DNA from: Pseudomonas syringae
Lineage (GTDB): Bacteria; Pseudomonadota; Gammaproteobacteria; Pseudomonadales; Pseudomonadaceae
DNA: 64,000 bases
Assembly: GCF_001698815.1 (NCBI RefSeq)
Contig: NZ_LGSI01000050.1
Span: 268,916 to 332,915 of the forward strand
Direction: 5' to 3'
Part shown: positions 51,328-60,190 of the stretch, piece after piece
Numbering within the stretch: the stretch's first letter is position 1
How the letters are laid out: the number at the start of each line of letters is the position of its first letter
Program-made: the position numbers and the translations under genes
Notes under the pieces: generated by a model
The model's database searches: none
The model's input: only the letters and a program-made list of their open reading frames with translations
Told to the model about the DNA's origin: nothing

Positions 51328-52688
51328 TGCGAAGTCTCCACACCGAACGGCAGGGGTTTTATCGGTGCCTGCCCGCGCAGACGGCCGATACTGGCCAGTT
51401 CCCGGCCACTGCTGTGCGCGACGATTTCCGCTGCGGCCAGTCCACACATACGGCCCTGGCAGCGACCCATGCCGACCCGGCACATGGCCTTGACCCGATT
51501 CATCTCCCAATGACCCTCTTCGACGACAGCGCGAATGTCACCGGCGCTGACTTCTTCGCAACGGCAGACGACGGTTTCGTCAGGGGTTTTAGCGGCCCAG
51601 TCGACGGGGAAGGGGAAAGCAGTTTCCAGGCCATGCCGGAAGCGTTCGATGCCGGCCAGTTTTGCTTGCAGTGCAGCAGCGCGCATCGCGTCAACGTTGT
51701 AACCGTTGTCGGCCAGCAATGTCAGGGCGGCCAGTTCGCCAGCCATTTCCGCAGCGTCGGCACCCATGATTCCGGCACCATCGCCCGCCAGATACACACC
51801 TTTGACGCTGCTGCGCCCGGCGTTGTCCCGGCTTGGCAACCAGGCGCGATTCAGCGGGCTCCAGTGGAATTCGCAGCCCAGCAGATCGGCCAGCTGGGTC
51901 TCGCTGCGCAGGGCATGAGCAAAGGCTACGGCGTCGCATTCAAGATGTTTAACCGCTGCGTTGCCTTGCCACTGCACTGCACTGACGCGTTTTTCTCCTG
52001 TGATGCGATGCAGCGTCGCGCCTTGATGCACGGCAATACCGTGCGCGGTGAGCCAGGCCCGGTAATACAGGCCTTTGGCGAGGGTCAGCGGTTGGCCGAG
52101 CAATGCCGGAAGTGCCCGGCATTGGGCAGAAAACGGCGCGCTGTCGAGCACCGCAACCACCTTGGCCCCGGCTTTGGCGTACTGATAAGCCACCAGATAC
52201 AGCAAAGGTCCGCTGCCCGCGAATACCACGCGCTCGCCAATTGCACAGCCTTGATACTTCAAGGCAATTTGCGCCGCGCCCAGGCTGTACACGCCCGGCA
52301 GCGTCCAGCCCGGTACCGGCAGAATCCTGTCGGTGGCGCCGGTAGCCACGATCAGGTTTTGATAATCGATCTGCCCGGCGTGCCGGTTCTGCAGGGTGTC
52401 GAGGCGGTTGTCTTCAGCGTTCCAGACCAGGGTTTGCGGACGGTAATCAACCACCGCCGCCAACTGATCCATGGTCTGATGCACGGCAACGGCCTTGCTG
52501 GCTTCAAAGCCATACAGCGCTTTCGGCTCGCGACGAAAATTCTCCGGCTGACGTCGATAAATCTGCCCGCCGCCGCGCAGCCCTTCGTCTACCAGACACG
52601 GGGTCACGCCATGGGCGAGCAAGGTTTGCGCCGCGCGAATACCGGCTGGGCCTGCGCCAACGATGACTGCCGAATGGACCTGGCTCAT
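51324..52688 (-). CDS. FAD/NAD(P)-binding oxidoreductase, HcnB/opine oxidase subunit A-like
   Basis: This 454-residue subunit starts at ATG 52688. An N-terminal dinucleotide fold (VIVGAGPAGIRAAQ), a second one (GERVVFAGSGPLLYLVAYQYAKAG) and a C-terminal BFD-like [2Fe-2S] region with cysteines (VVCRCEEVS, then AMCRVGMGRCQGRMCG) match HcnB and opine oxidase alpha subunits. It would pass electrons from the DAO-type subunit toward the respiratory chain. The 40-residue extension to 52808 lies inside the ferredoxin-like gene and is rejected. Confidence 0.88.
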   Translation of the reverse strand: MSQVHSAVIVGAGPAGIRAAQTLLAHGVTPCLVDEGLRGGGQIYRRQPENFRREPKALYGFEASKAVAVHQTMDQLAAVVDYRPQTLVWNAEDNRLDTLQNRHAGQIDYQNLIVATGATDRILPVPGWTLPGVYSLGAAQIALKYQGCAIGERVVFAGSGPLLYLVAYQYAKAGAKVVAVLDSAPFSAQCRALPALLGQPLTLAKGLYYRAWLTAHGIAVHQGATLHRITGEKRVSAVQWQGNAAVKHLECDAVAFAHALRSETQLADLLGCEFHWSPLNRAWLPSRDNAGRSSVKGVYLAGDGAGIMGADAAEMAGELAALTLLADNGYNVDAMRAAALQAKLAGIERFRHGLETAFPFPVDWAAKTPDETVVCRCEEVSAGDIRAVVEEGHWEMNRVKAMCRVGMGRCQGRMCGLAAAEIVAHSSGRELASIGRLRGQAPIKPLPFGVETSQ

Positions 52689-52975
52689 AGCTGCCGCCCC
52701 GGTTCGCGACTCACGTTCAGCCCGGCTTCCAGCAGCGTCGAGCAGGCGCGGACCCGGCGACCATCGCCCAGTTGCACCCAGCAATCCTGACATGCACCCA
52801 TCAGGCAAAACCCGGCGCGAGGCTCGGCGCTGAAATCACTGCCGCGCAGATGCTCGGCGCTGGTCAGCACGGCGGTGAGCAAGGTGTCGCCCAGCAACCC
52901 GCTGGCCGGTTGGCCGTCGAGGGTGAAGGCCAGGGCCGGGCGATCCTGCTCGGCCAGTCGTTTGAACAATGCCAT
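52685..52975 (-). CDS. Small [2Fe-2S] ferredoxin-like subunit, HcnA-like
   Basis: This 96-residue protein has cysteines 57, 62, 65 and 78 in the plant-type ferredoxin pattern C-x4-C-x2-C-x12-C (FCLMGACQDCWVQLGDGRRVRAC). It equals the small subunit HcnA/OoxC of the three-part oxidase whose other subunits follow. A 24-base gap follows the second permease gene. Confidence 0.9.
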   Translation of the reverse strand: MALFKRLAEQDRPALAFTLDGQPASGLLGDTLLTAVLTSAEHLRGSDFSAEPRAGFCLMGACQDCWVQLGDGRRVRACSTLLEAGLNVSREPGRQL

Positions 52976-52999
52976 AAGAGTTGCGCTCCTGACCGCCAG

Positions 53000-53794
53000 T
53001 TAGTGTTTGCCGACCAGCACCCGATCCAGGCCATATACCCGGTCGAGGAGGATCATGGTCGCAGCGGTCAGGGCGATGACCAGCGCCGAGACGGCGGCCA
53101 TCATCGGGTCGATGGATTCAGTGGCGTATACGTACATGCGCACCGGCAAAGTCTGGGTTGACGGCGAAGTGACGAAGATCGACAACGTGACCTCATCGAA
53201 GCTGTTGATGAACGCCAGCAACCAACCCCCGGCGACACCCGGCAGAATCATCGGTAAGGTAATCTGCCGAAACAGCGTGAAACGGCTCGCGCCCAAAGAC
53301 TCGGCCGCCTGCTCGGCGCTGCGATCAATGCCGATGGCAGCAGCGATCACCAGACGCAACACATACGGCGTGATGATCACCACGTGCGCCAGCATCAGCC
53401 AGGCAAAGCTGCCGTTGACGCCCATCAGCGCAAACAGGCGCAGCATCGCCACACCCAGCACCAGGTGCGGAATGATGATCGGCGACAGGAACAAGCCATT
53501 GAGAAAGTTGCGTCCCGGAAACTGATAACGGGTGATCGCCAGCGCAGCCGGCACCGCAATCAGCGTCGCCAGGGAAGCGGCGACGAAGGCCAGAATCAGG
53601 CTGTTGTAGAACGAATCAATAAAGTCGGCGCGCTCGAACACCGCGCGAAACCAGCGCAGGGAGAAGCCCGAAGTCGGCAGACTCAAGGTGTTTTCCGGGG
53701 TGAACGCCACCAGGCAGACCACCACCAGCGGGGCCAGCATGAACAGCACCACCAGGGCGTGAAACGACAGGGCCAAAGGACCGTTTTTGGACAT
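53000..53794 (-). CDS. ABC transporter permease, PotC type
   Basis: This 264-residue inner-membrane permease has six helices, with the coupling loop around EQAAESLGASRFTLFRQITLPMILPGV and the PotC-like NSFDEVTLSIFVTSP segment near the C-terminus. It starts three bases after the other permease gene and pairs with it. Confidence 0.92.
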   Translation of the reverse strand: MSKNGPLALSFHALVVLFMLAPLVVVCLVAFTPENTLSLPTSGFSLRWFRAVFERADFIDSFYNSLILAFVAASLATLIAVPAALAITRYQFPGRNFLNGLFLSPIIIPHLVLGVAMLRLFALMGVNGSFAWLMLAHVVIITPYVLRLVIAAAIGIDRSAEQAAESLGASRFTLFRQITLPMILPGVAGGWLLAFINSFDEVTLSIFVTSPSTQTLPVRMYVYATESIDPMMAAVSALVIALTAATMILLDRVYGLDRVLVGKH

Positions 53795-53797
53795 GGG

Positions 53798-54670
53798 TCA
53801 TTCCCCCAGGGTTTTTTTATAGCGGCCTTCGACCATGCGGTTCCAGGACAGCATGACCAACAGGTTCACCAACAACAGCGCCACGGCGATGGTCGCGCCC
53901 ATGGGCCAGTTCAATTCCGAGAGGTATTGATCGTAGACCACGGTCGCGACCATCTTCAGGCGTCTGCCGCCCAGCAGACCGGGAATCGCGAAGGAGCTGG
54001 CGGACAGCCCGAACACAATCAACGTGCCCGACAACACGCCGGGCATCACCTGTGGCAGCACCACCAGACGCATCACCTTGGCCTGCGATGCGCCCAGCGA
54101 CAGCGCCGCCTGTTCCGCTGCCGGGTCCAGCTTCTGCAACGACGTCCAGATCGGAATGATCATGAACGGCAGCATCACGTGGACCAGCGCAATGATTACG
54201 GCGAAGGGCGTGTAGAGCATCTTGATCGGCCGCCCGCCCAAGGCTTGAATGCCTTGGTTGATCAAGCCGTCGGCACCCAGCAGCAGACTCCAGCCGAAAG
54301 CGCGCACCACCACCGAAATCAACAGCGGCGTAAGAATCAGAATCAGGAAAATCGAGCGCCACGGCGTGCCCATGCGGCTCAGGATGTAGGCTTCTGGAAC
54401 GCCGATGATCACGCAGAGCAGCGTCACCAGCGCGCTGATCCAGAAGGTGCGCAGGAAAATTTCGTAGAAGTACGAGTCAGTGAGGACGCTGATGTAGTTG
54501 GCCAGCGTGTAGGTGCCGCTCTTGACGCCCACTTCGTAGTCAAAAACGTTGAACGAGAGGATCAGGGTCAAGGCCAGCGGCAACAGCAGCAGGCCGATGA
54601 ACAGCGCCAGCGCGGGGGCCGATAACAGATAACCGCGCCCGCCCTGGCGCATGGCGGTGAGCAGGCTCAT
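53798..54670 (-). CDS. ABC transporter permease, PotB type
   Basis: This 290-residue permease has an N-terminal helix (YLLSAPALALFIGLLLLPLALTLILSF), a periplasmic segment and the coupling loop EQAALSLGASQAKVMRLVVLPQVMPGV. It overlaps the ATPase gene by four bases. With the PotC-type protein it forms the membrane channel of the importer in this operon. Confidence 0.92.
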   Translation of the reverse strand: MSLLTAMRQGGRGYLLSAPALALFIGLLLLPLALTLILSFNVFDYEVGVKSGTYTLANYISVLTDSYFYEIFLRTFWISALVTLLCVIIGVPEAYILSRMGTPWRSIFLILILTPLLISVVVRAFGWSLLLGADGLINQGIQALGGRPIKMLYTPFAVIIALVHVMLPFMIIPIWTSLQKLDPAAEQAALSLGASQAKVMRLVVLPQVMPGVLSGTLIVFGLSASSFAIPGLLGGRRLKMVATVVYDQYLSELNWPMGATIAVALLLVNLLVMLSWNRMVEGRYKKTLGE

Positions 54671-55695
54671 GGGTGCACCTCGTCAGCGTCCAGCACGCGC
54701 AACAAGCCCGCCTGCCAATCCATGCCGACCGCCGTGCCTTCTTCCATAGGGGCTTCGCCGTCATTGCGACGTACCACGGTCAGTTCGCCGATGGCGGTGT
54801 CGATGCGATACAGCCACTGGCTGCCCAGGAAGTAACGGGTGATGACCCGGCCTTGCAGGCGTCCGCTGCCAGCGGGCACCAGATCGATTTTTTCCGGGCG
54901 CAGGCTCAGGGTCAGCGCGCCGTCACCGGCTACGTGACGCACTTGCGCGCAGCCATCGGCATCGAGATCGCCGGGCAGCATGTTGGCCTTGCCGACAAAC
55001 CCGGAAATGAAGCGCGTGCGCGGGTGTTCGTAGAGTTTGTAAGGTTCATCGATCTGCGTGATGCGCCCGGCCTGCATCACCACCACGCGATCACTGATCG
55101 ACAGGGCTTCGGCCTGATCGTGGGTCACCATCAGCGTAGTGATGCCCACTTCGCGCTGGATGCGGCGGATCTCGAATTGCATTTCTTCGCGAAGATTGGC
55201 GTCCAGGTTGGACAGTGGCTCGTCCAGCAGCAATACCGGCGGCTCGATGACCAACGCTCTGGCCAGCGCGACCCGTTGGCGCTGTCCGCCGGACAATTCC
55301 CGAGGGTAACGCGCGGCATGCTGGGTCAGGCGCACCAGCTCCAGCACCGTTGCAACGCGGCGCTGAATGTCTGCGGCGGATACTTTGCGCATGCGCAGGC
55401 CAAAGGCGACGTTATCGGCAACGCTCATGTGCGGAAACAGCGCATAACTCTGGAACACCACGCCCAAGCCACGGCTGCTGGGTTTGGCATGGGTGATGTC
55501 ACGGCCGTCGAGAACAATGCGTCCGTCACTGACTTCAACGAAACCGGCGATCATTTGCAGGGTGGTGGTCTTGCCGCAGCCGGAAGGGCCGAGCAGGGAA
55601 ACGAATTCGCCTTTTTCCACCGCGAGATGGGTAGCGACGACGGCGTCGATAGCGCCATAGCGCTTGGAAAGACCTTCGAGTTGCAGAAAAGCCAT
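54667..55695 (-). CDS. ABC transporter ATP-binding protein, PotA type
   Basis: This 342-residue ATPase has Walker A (GPSGCGKTTTLQMI), the signature LSGGQRQRVALARAL, Walker B (VLLLDEPLSNLD), the switch THDQAEAL and a C-terminal TOBE domain (GSGRLQGRVITRYFLGSQWLYRI). It is the first gene of a seven-gene minus-strand unit: ATPase, two permeases, [2Fe-2S] subunit, two flavoprotein subunits and binding protein. Joining uptake genes and oxidase genes in one transcript implies that the imported compound is the oxidase substrate. Confidence 0.93.
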   Translation of the reverse strand: MAFLQLEGLSKRYGAIDAVVATHLAVEKGEFVSLLGPSGCGKTTTLQMIAGFVEVSDGRIVLDGRDITHAKPSSRGLGVVFQSYALFPHMSVADNVAFGLRMRKVSAADIQRRVATVLELVRLTQHAARYPRELSGGQRQRVALARALVIEPPVLLLDEPLSNLDANLREEMQFEIRRIQREVGITTLMVTHDQAEALSISDRVVVMQAGRITQIDEPYKLYEHPRTRFISGFVGKANMLPGDLDADGCAQVRHVAGDGALTLSLRPEKIDLVPAGSGRLQGRVITRYFLGSQWLYRIDTAIGELTVVRRNDGEAPMEEGTAVGMDWQAGLLRVLDADEVHP

Positions 55696-55885
55696 GGCTG
55701 CGTTCCACCTTGTTTATCAGGCGCACCGGGGCACGCGGTTGGTAAAAGGGCAGAAGCGAAATGAAGTCATTCGATTGCAGTGGACGTTGGTGCTCGATCT
55801 GGGTCGGCTACCAGGTTTTGTTCAAATCGCCCTGTGGACTGAGAGTAGGACGAAGACTAGGATGCGTGAAAGAGGCAATTTCACT

Positions 55886-55912
55886 GAATGACATCTTTTT
55901 TCATGTTCATTC
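55886..55912 (+). promoter_or_regulatory. Inverted repeat in the divergent promoter region upstream of the IclR gene
   Basis: GAATGACAT at 55886-55894 and ATGTTCATTC at 55903-55912 form a dyad with one bulged base around an eight-base centre. The dyad ends 32 bases before the IclR start and is a candidate operator for that regulator. Confidence 0.4.
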
Positions 55913-55944
55913 GTTTGGCGAATTAAATTACGGAATTAACTTCA

Positions 55945-56781
55945 ATGGGTTCCACTGAGCGGAATGAAAATCCGAAAGATGTTGGTGTAGGCGCTGTCTC
56001 ACGGCTGTTTGCCGTGCTGCGTTGCCTGGGCGACTGCGCTGAGGGTGGCGAACGGGTTACCCAATTGGCCCAGCAGGTCGGCTTATCACAGCCCACTACC
56101 CATCGCCTGCTACGCAGCCTGATGGATGAAGGCATGGTCGAGCAGGATCAGCGCAGCAAGCGCTATCGGCTGAGCATCGAATTTTTTGCGTTGGCCGCCA
56201 AGGCGGGCAACACCGGCAATTTGCGCGATGTGGTACGGCCCAGCCTGTTGCGGTTGTCGGCTTCGCTGGGGGATTCGCTGTTTCTGCTGGCGCGCAGCGG
56301 TTTTGATGCCATCTGCCTGGACCGCAGCGAAGGCCCGTATCCGATTCGCACCTTCACTGGTGATATCGGCGGCCGCGTGGCACTGGGCGTGGGGCAGGGC
56401 AGTCTGGCAATCCTCGCCTATTTGCCGGAAGAAGAACGCGACACAGTGATCCGCTACAACCTGCCACGCCTCAAGGATTTCCACCTGTACGACGAAGTCT
56501 TCCTGCGTTCGGAAGTCGAAAACGTCCGCCGCCTGGGCTACGCCGCCCGCAACACCGGTGCGCTGCCAGGCATGGCCGGCCTCGCAGTACCGATCTTCGA
56601 CCGCGAAGGCCGCTCGGTCGCCGCCCTCAGCGTCGCCACCATCAGCGACCGCCTCGGCCCGGATCGCTTGATGACCGTCGTGGAATTGCTCAAACGCGAA
56701 GCCGCCGTGATCAGCGCGCGGATCAACCCGTTTGATCCATCGTTGCGCAGGCCGAGTCAGGTGTTTGGGCAGGGGGATTGA
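55945..56781 (+). CDS. IclR-family transcriptional regulator
   Basis: This 278-residue regulator has an N-terminal winged helix at about 18-80 (AVSRLFAVLRCLGDCAEGG, VTQLAQQVGLSQPTTHRLLRSLMDEG) and an IclR effector domain (RRLGYAARNTGALPGMAGLAVPIFDREGRSVAALSVAT). It is divergent from the importer/oxidase operon and most likely controls it in response to the imported compound or its product. GGAA stands nine bases before the start. Confidence 0.9.
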   Translation: MGSTERNENPKDVGVGAVSRLFAVLRCLGDCAEGGERVTQLAQQVGLSQPTTHRLLRSLMDEGMVEQDQRSKRYRLSIEFFALAAKAGNTGNLRDVVRPSLLRLSASLGDSLFLLARSGFDAICLDRSEGPYPIRTFTGDIGGRVALGVGQGSLAILAYLPEEERDTVIRYNLPRLKDFHLYDEVFLRSEVENVRRLGYAARNTGALPGMAGLAVPIFDREGRSVAALSVATISDRLGPDRLMTVVELLKREAAVISARINPFDPSLRRPSQVFGQGD

Positions 56782-56875
56782 ACACGCCCCAACGAGTAGC
56801 CTGCCACTGTTTAGTTGTTTGCGTGAATGCAGCGCCAGCAAGCATTTCACAGCACTGTTGACCGACCAACGACCC

Positions 56876-56902
56876 TCAAGAACCGCGCAGCCCAGCCGAT
56901 GC
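56876..56902 (+). promoter_or_regulatory. FliA (sigma-28) type promoter of the chemoreceptor gene
   Basis: TCAA at 56876-56879 and GCCGATGC at 56895-56902 are separated by exactly 15 bases. This matches the FliA pattern TCAAG/TAAA-N15-GCCGATAA. It lies 112 bases upstream of a methyl-accepting chemotaxis gene, which is a normal FliA target. Confidence 0.6.
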
Positions 56903-57013
56903 TCCGGGAGTAGGTTACGTGACGAGGCGTGTGCTCGGAACGGCAGAACAGGGAAGTCGACATCATTGGGTCCATGCCAGGCATGGGTCCGTCTCCCACC
57001 CGAGGTGCTCGTT

Positions 57014-58633
57014 ATGTCCAAATCCCTGAGGCTGCAGATTCTCGGCCTGCTTGGCGGCAGTCTGATTCTAGTGCTGCTGATCGCGCTGGCCTGTTTTCAT
57101 TTCCTTTCCAGCAACGTGCAGTCCTATCGCGGCTTGCTTGAAGGGCCGCTGCGCGCTTCGCAGCTGGTCGATGAAGCCAATCTGCAATTCAAGATCCAGG
57201 TTCAGGAATGGAAGAACGTGCTGCTGCGTGGCAAAGCGCCAGCGGATCGCGATAAGTACTGGGCGCAGTTCGAAGAGCAGGAGCGTCTGGTGCAGGACGC
57301 CTTGAATAAGCTCGCAGCCTTGCAAGGCACTGAACAATCGGTGAAAGCCCAGGTTCAGAAGCTGCGCGAAGAACATCAGGTGCTCGGCGCTGCTTATCGC
57401 AAAGGGCGTGATGCTTTTGTAGCGGCGGGTGGCGATCCGGTGGCGGGCGACATTGCGGTCAAGGGCGTGGACCGTGCGGCCAGTGAGCAGATGAGCCAGT
57501 TGGTCGATCAACTGCGCAAGCAAAGCGGCGAACAGTCACTGCTGATCAGCAGCACGGCGGACCGCACGATTTTGCTGGGTGCGCTGGTCATGTTGGCATC
57601 GGCGATTCTGGTGGGATTGCTGACGTTGTGGATGGTCAATCGCAACCTGATTACGCCGATTCGTATGCTCATCGACTACGTCTCGCAGTTGAGCGAGGGC
57701 AAGTTTGCCGAGCGGGTTGAGATCACTCGGCAGGATGAGTTGGGTCGTCTGGCCATCGCGGCCAATATCCTGCGCGACTTTTTAGCGGATACCTTTACTC
57801 GACTCAAGCGCAGCACTTCGGATCTGGATACGGCCGGCAGCGAATTGAATTCGATTGCCGCGCTAATGGCCCAAGGCACTCACGAGCAGTTCGAGCGCAC
57901 CGATCAGGTGGCAACCGCCATGACCGAAATGTCGGCCACTGCACAGGAAGTCGCTCGTCATGCGGCGCAAGCGGCCCAGGCCGCAGACGAAGCCGATCAC
58001 CATGCGCAGGAAGGCGGCAAGGTGATGAAGGCAACCATGGCGACCATTACGTCCATGCGCAACGAAATCGGCAACACGGCCAGCGTGATTCATCGTCTGG
58101 AAACCGACAGCGGGCGGATTGGCAAGGTCCTCGAAGTGATTCGCGGTATTGCCGAGCAGACCAACCTGCTGGCCCTCAACGCGGCCATTGAAGCGGCACG
58201 TGCCGGTGAAGCCGGGCGTGGTTTTGCAGTGGTTGCCGACGAGGTCAGAACCCTGGCGCAGCGCACCGCTGCATCGACCGCCGAGATCAATCAGATCATC
58301 AATTCCGTGCAGACCGGAGCCATCGACGCCGTGCAGGCGATTCAGGGGGGGCAGGCGCGCAGTGAAGAAAGCGTCGAGCAGGTGACCAGTGCCGGTGCGA
58401 CTCTGGATCGTATTACCCTGGCCGTCGAAGCCATTCGTGACATGAACCGGCAGATCGCCACCGCCGCCGAAGAGCAGACGTCAGTGGCCGAGGACATTTC
58501 CCGCAATCTGACGGAAATCACCGCCATCGCCAGTACCAATCAGGACAACGTCAAACGCACGCAAGCCGCCAGCCATGATTTGCATGGGCTGTCGGTCGGC
58601 CTGAATGATGTGATTTCACGCTTGAGTGCTTGA
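57014..58633 (+). CDS. Methyl-accepting chemotaxis protein with four-helix-bundle sensor
   Basis: This 539-residue receptor has TM1 at about 10-30, a periplasmic all-alpha sensor of about 150 residues (4HB type), TM2 at about 185-208, HAMP and a signalling hairpin with tip NLLALNAAIEAARAGEAGRG near residue 385. It has no Cache domain, so its ligand class differs from the receptor at 4758. The start at 57014 has GAGGTG upstream. The extension to 56732 reads through the promoter and part of the IclR gene. It lies between the IclR gene and a convergent AraC regulator. Confidence 0.9.
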   Translation: MSKSLRLQILGLLGGSLILVLLIALACFHFLSSNVQSYRGLLEGPLRASQLVDEANLQFKIQVQEWKNVLLRGKAPADRDKYWAQFEEQERLVQDALNKLAALQGTEQSVKAQVQKLREEHQVLGAAYRKGRDAFVAAGGDPVAGDIAVKGVDRAASEQMSQLVDQLRKQSGEQSLLISSTADRTILLGALVMLASAILVGLLTLWMVNRNLITPIRMLIDYVSQLSEGKFAERVEITRQDELGRLAIAANILRDFLADTFTRLKRSTSDLDTAGSELNSIAALMAQGTHEQFERTDQVATAMTEMSATAQEVARHAAQAAQAADEADHHAQEGGKVMKATMATITSMRNEIGNTASVIHRLETDSGRIGKVLEVIRGIAEQTNLLALNAAIEAARAGEAGRGFAVVADEVRTLAQRTAASTAEINQIINSVQTGAIDAVQAIQGGQARSEESVEQVTSAGATLDRITLAVEAIRDMNRQIATAAEEQTSVAEDISRNLTEITAIASTNQDNVKRTQAASHDLHGLSVGLNDVISRLSA

Positions 58634-58664
58634 GTGCTTGAGGCCGATGTCCGGGACCACCGTC

Positions 58665-59720
58665 TCAGACATTCGCCGCGCTGCGCCACTGTCTCGGGCT
58701 TAACCCGAACCAGCGTTTGAACGCGCGGGAGAAGGCGCTGGTTTCGGAGTAGCCCAACAGCGTCGCAAGTTGGGTGACGCTCAGGTTTTGCTGCTTCAAA
58801 TGGGCCATGGCGGATTGCTGCCGGATCTGATCCACCAGTTGCGTGAAATTGACACCGTGCTCACGCAACCGGCGTTGCAGCGTCCAGTCGGACAGGCCGA
58901 GGGTCTGCGCGATGTCTTCCAGCGCGGGTTCGCCCAGATGCAGTACCGCGGTGATGGCCTGTCGCGCTTGATCGAGCAAGCCGGGCTCATTTCCACTTTC
59001 ACCCAATTGACGAATGGCATCCTTGATGAGCATCAACAGGATCGGGTCGGCACCGGGCATCGCCCTGGCAATGAGGTCGTGCTTGGGAATCAGCACTGAG
59101 TTGCAGGCCTGACCGAAGCGGACCTGGGTCTGGAACGCTTCACGGTGCTCGTGCCAGTTCTCGGGCTGCGCATGTTCAAACGCGACTTCCCTGGGTGCCC
59201 AATCGGGGCCGAGCACATGGCGCACCAGGTTGGTGGCCATGCCCATGGTCAGCTCGGCATCCTGGCGGCGTTCATGAATGGCGCCGTGGCGTATCTGATA
59301 GTCAAAGCGATAACACTCGCCCTGATCCACCAGCTGGATCAGCGTGCTGTGTTGATGGAACGGAAAAGCCTTGGCGAAGTTGATCAAGGCGTCTTCGAGA
59401 GTGGACGAGCACAAGCCGATATAACCCAGCAGGCCGAGCGCCTGGGGTTGGAACTGCTGGCCATAGCGCAGGCCGAAATTGTCACAAGCGGTTTGCCGGG
59501 CGGCTTCCTCCAGCACTTTGCAGTAGTTGGGCAGCGGCAGGCTCAAGGTCGGATGCAGCAGTTGTTCGGGATTGATTCCCGCATGGCCGAAGACGCGATC
59601 AAGATCACCGCCATGCTGAACGATGAAACCGTCCAGACCATTGGCGGCCGCCGACAGGACACCACAATTGCTGGCACTTTGCGCATTTATCGGTGCGGGT
59701 GAAAGCAGGTTCTGGAGCAT
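58665..59720 (-). CDS. AraC-family transcriptional regulator
   Basis: This 351-residue regulator has an N-terminal Arabinose_bd-type domain of the OruR/ArgR-like class (VLEEAARQTACDNFGLRYGQQF, GYIGLCSSTLEDALINFAKAFPFHQ) and a C-terminal double helix-turn-helix (LEDIAQTLGLSDWTLQRRLREHG; VTQLATLLGYSETSAFSRAFKRWFG). It is divergent from the ethanolamine genes and is the likely activator of that operon, although the sequence alone cannot prove it. Confidence 0.9.
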   Translation of the reverse strand: MLQNLLSPAPINAQSASNCGVLSAAANGLDGFIVQHGGDLDRVFGHAGINPEQLLHPTLSLPLPNYCKVLEEAARQTACDNFGLRYGQQFQPQALGLLGYIGLCSSTLEDALINFAKAFPFHQHSTLIQLVDQGECYRFDYQIRHGAIHERRQDAELTMGMATNLVRHVLGPDWAPREVAFEHAQPENWHEHREAFQTQVRFGQACNSVLIPKHDLIARAMPGADPILLMLIKDAIRQLGESGNEPGLLDQARQAITAVLHLGEPALEDIAQTLGLSDWTLQRRLREHGVNFTQLVDQIRQQSAMAHLKQQNLSVTQLATLLGYSETSAFSRAFKRWFGLSPRQWRSAANV

Positions 59721-60190
59721 GGTGATGAGCGGCCGTCATGGTGTGTATGAAAATAATTCAAGCAATTGTCATACCTTGTTACCGGTTAAGGGCTGTCAGC
59801 TCGTCCACATTTCCACTGTGGGAGCGAATTTATTCGCGAAGGCGTCGGAACCGACACCAATGATGGGTCAAATTCAACGACCTCTTCCCGGATAAAATCC
59901 GGTCCCGCGGTTGGATTGCGTTCGGATTGGCCTGCTACCCAAACACTCACCCACGACGCAGGCCAAACGCCAGCTTGGGAACCGAAGTGGCACTGAAAAC
60001 CCCGGAATCCGTGACCCGATTTAAGGCGCAACCGCGTTTTCGTGCGCTGGCTTGAGGCATTGCCTGCAATGCGCCGGAAAACTTGACCGCAGAGGACAAA
60101 TCTCGTTCTCCCCGGTCAAGCCTTGGCTTTGTCAGAGTGACTATTCTCGTCGACAGACAATACCGTCGCTGGCTTCCGGGGTTTACGACC
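59721..60190. other. 470-base region between the AraC gene and the ethanolamine permease gene
   Basis: It contains two unlike REP arms, 59817-59844 (GGGAGCGAATTTATTCGCG) and 59884-59910 (TTCCCGGATAAAATCCGGTC). About 280 bases of promoter region before the permease gene follow. I looked for a cobalamin riboswitch and a -24/-12 promoter and saw neither convincingly. Confidence 0.55.

Noticed and set aside
50218..52790. Two long plus-strand open frames (431 and 487 codons) opposite the flavoprotein genes
   Set aside because: Their translations show no domain pattern, while the minus strand gives clear FAD-binding motifs and 4-base overlaps between genes.
53384..55764. Plus-strand open frames of 413 and 363 codons opposite the ABC permease and ATPase genes
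   Set aside because: They are Gln/His/Arg-rich, of low complexity and antisense to well-defined transporter genes.
59721..60190. Cobalamin riboswitch or sigma-54 promoter before the ethanolamine operon
   Set aside because: I could not find a B12-box-like core or a convincing GG-N10-GC element; the candidate near 59983 lacks the -12 GC.
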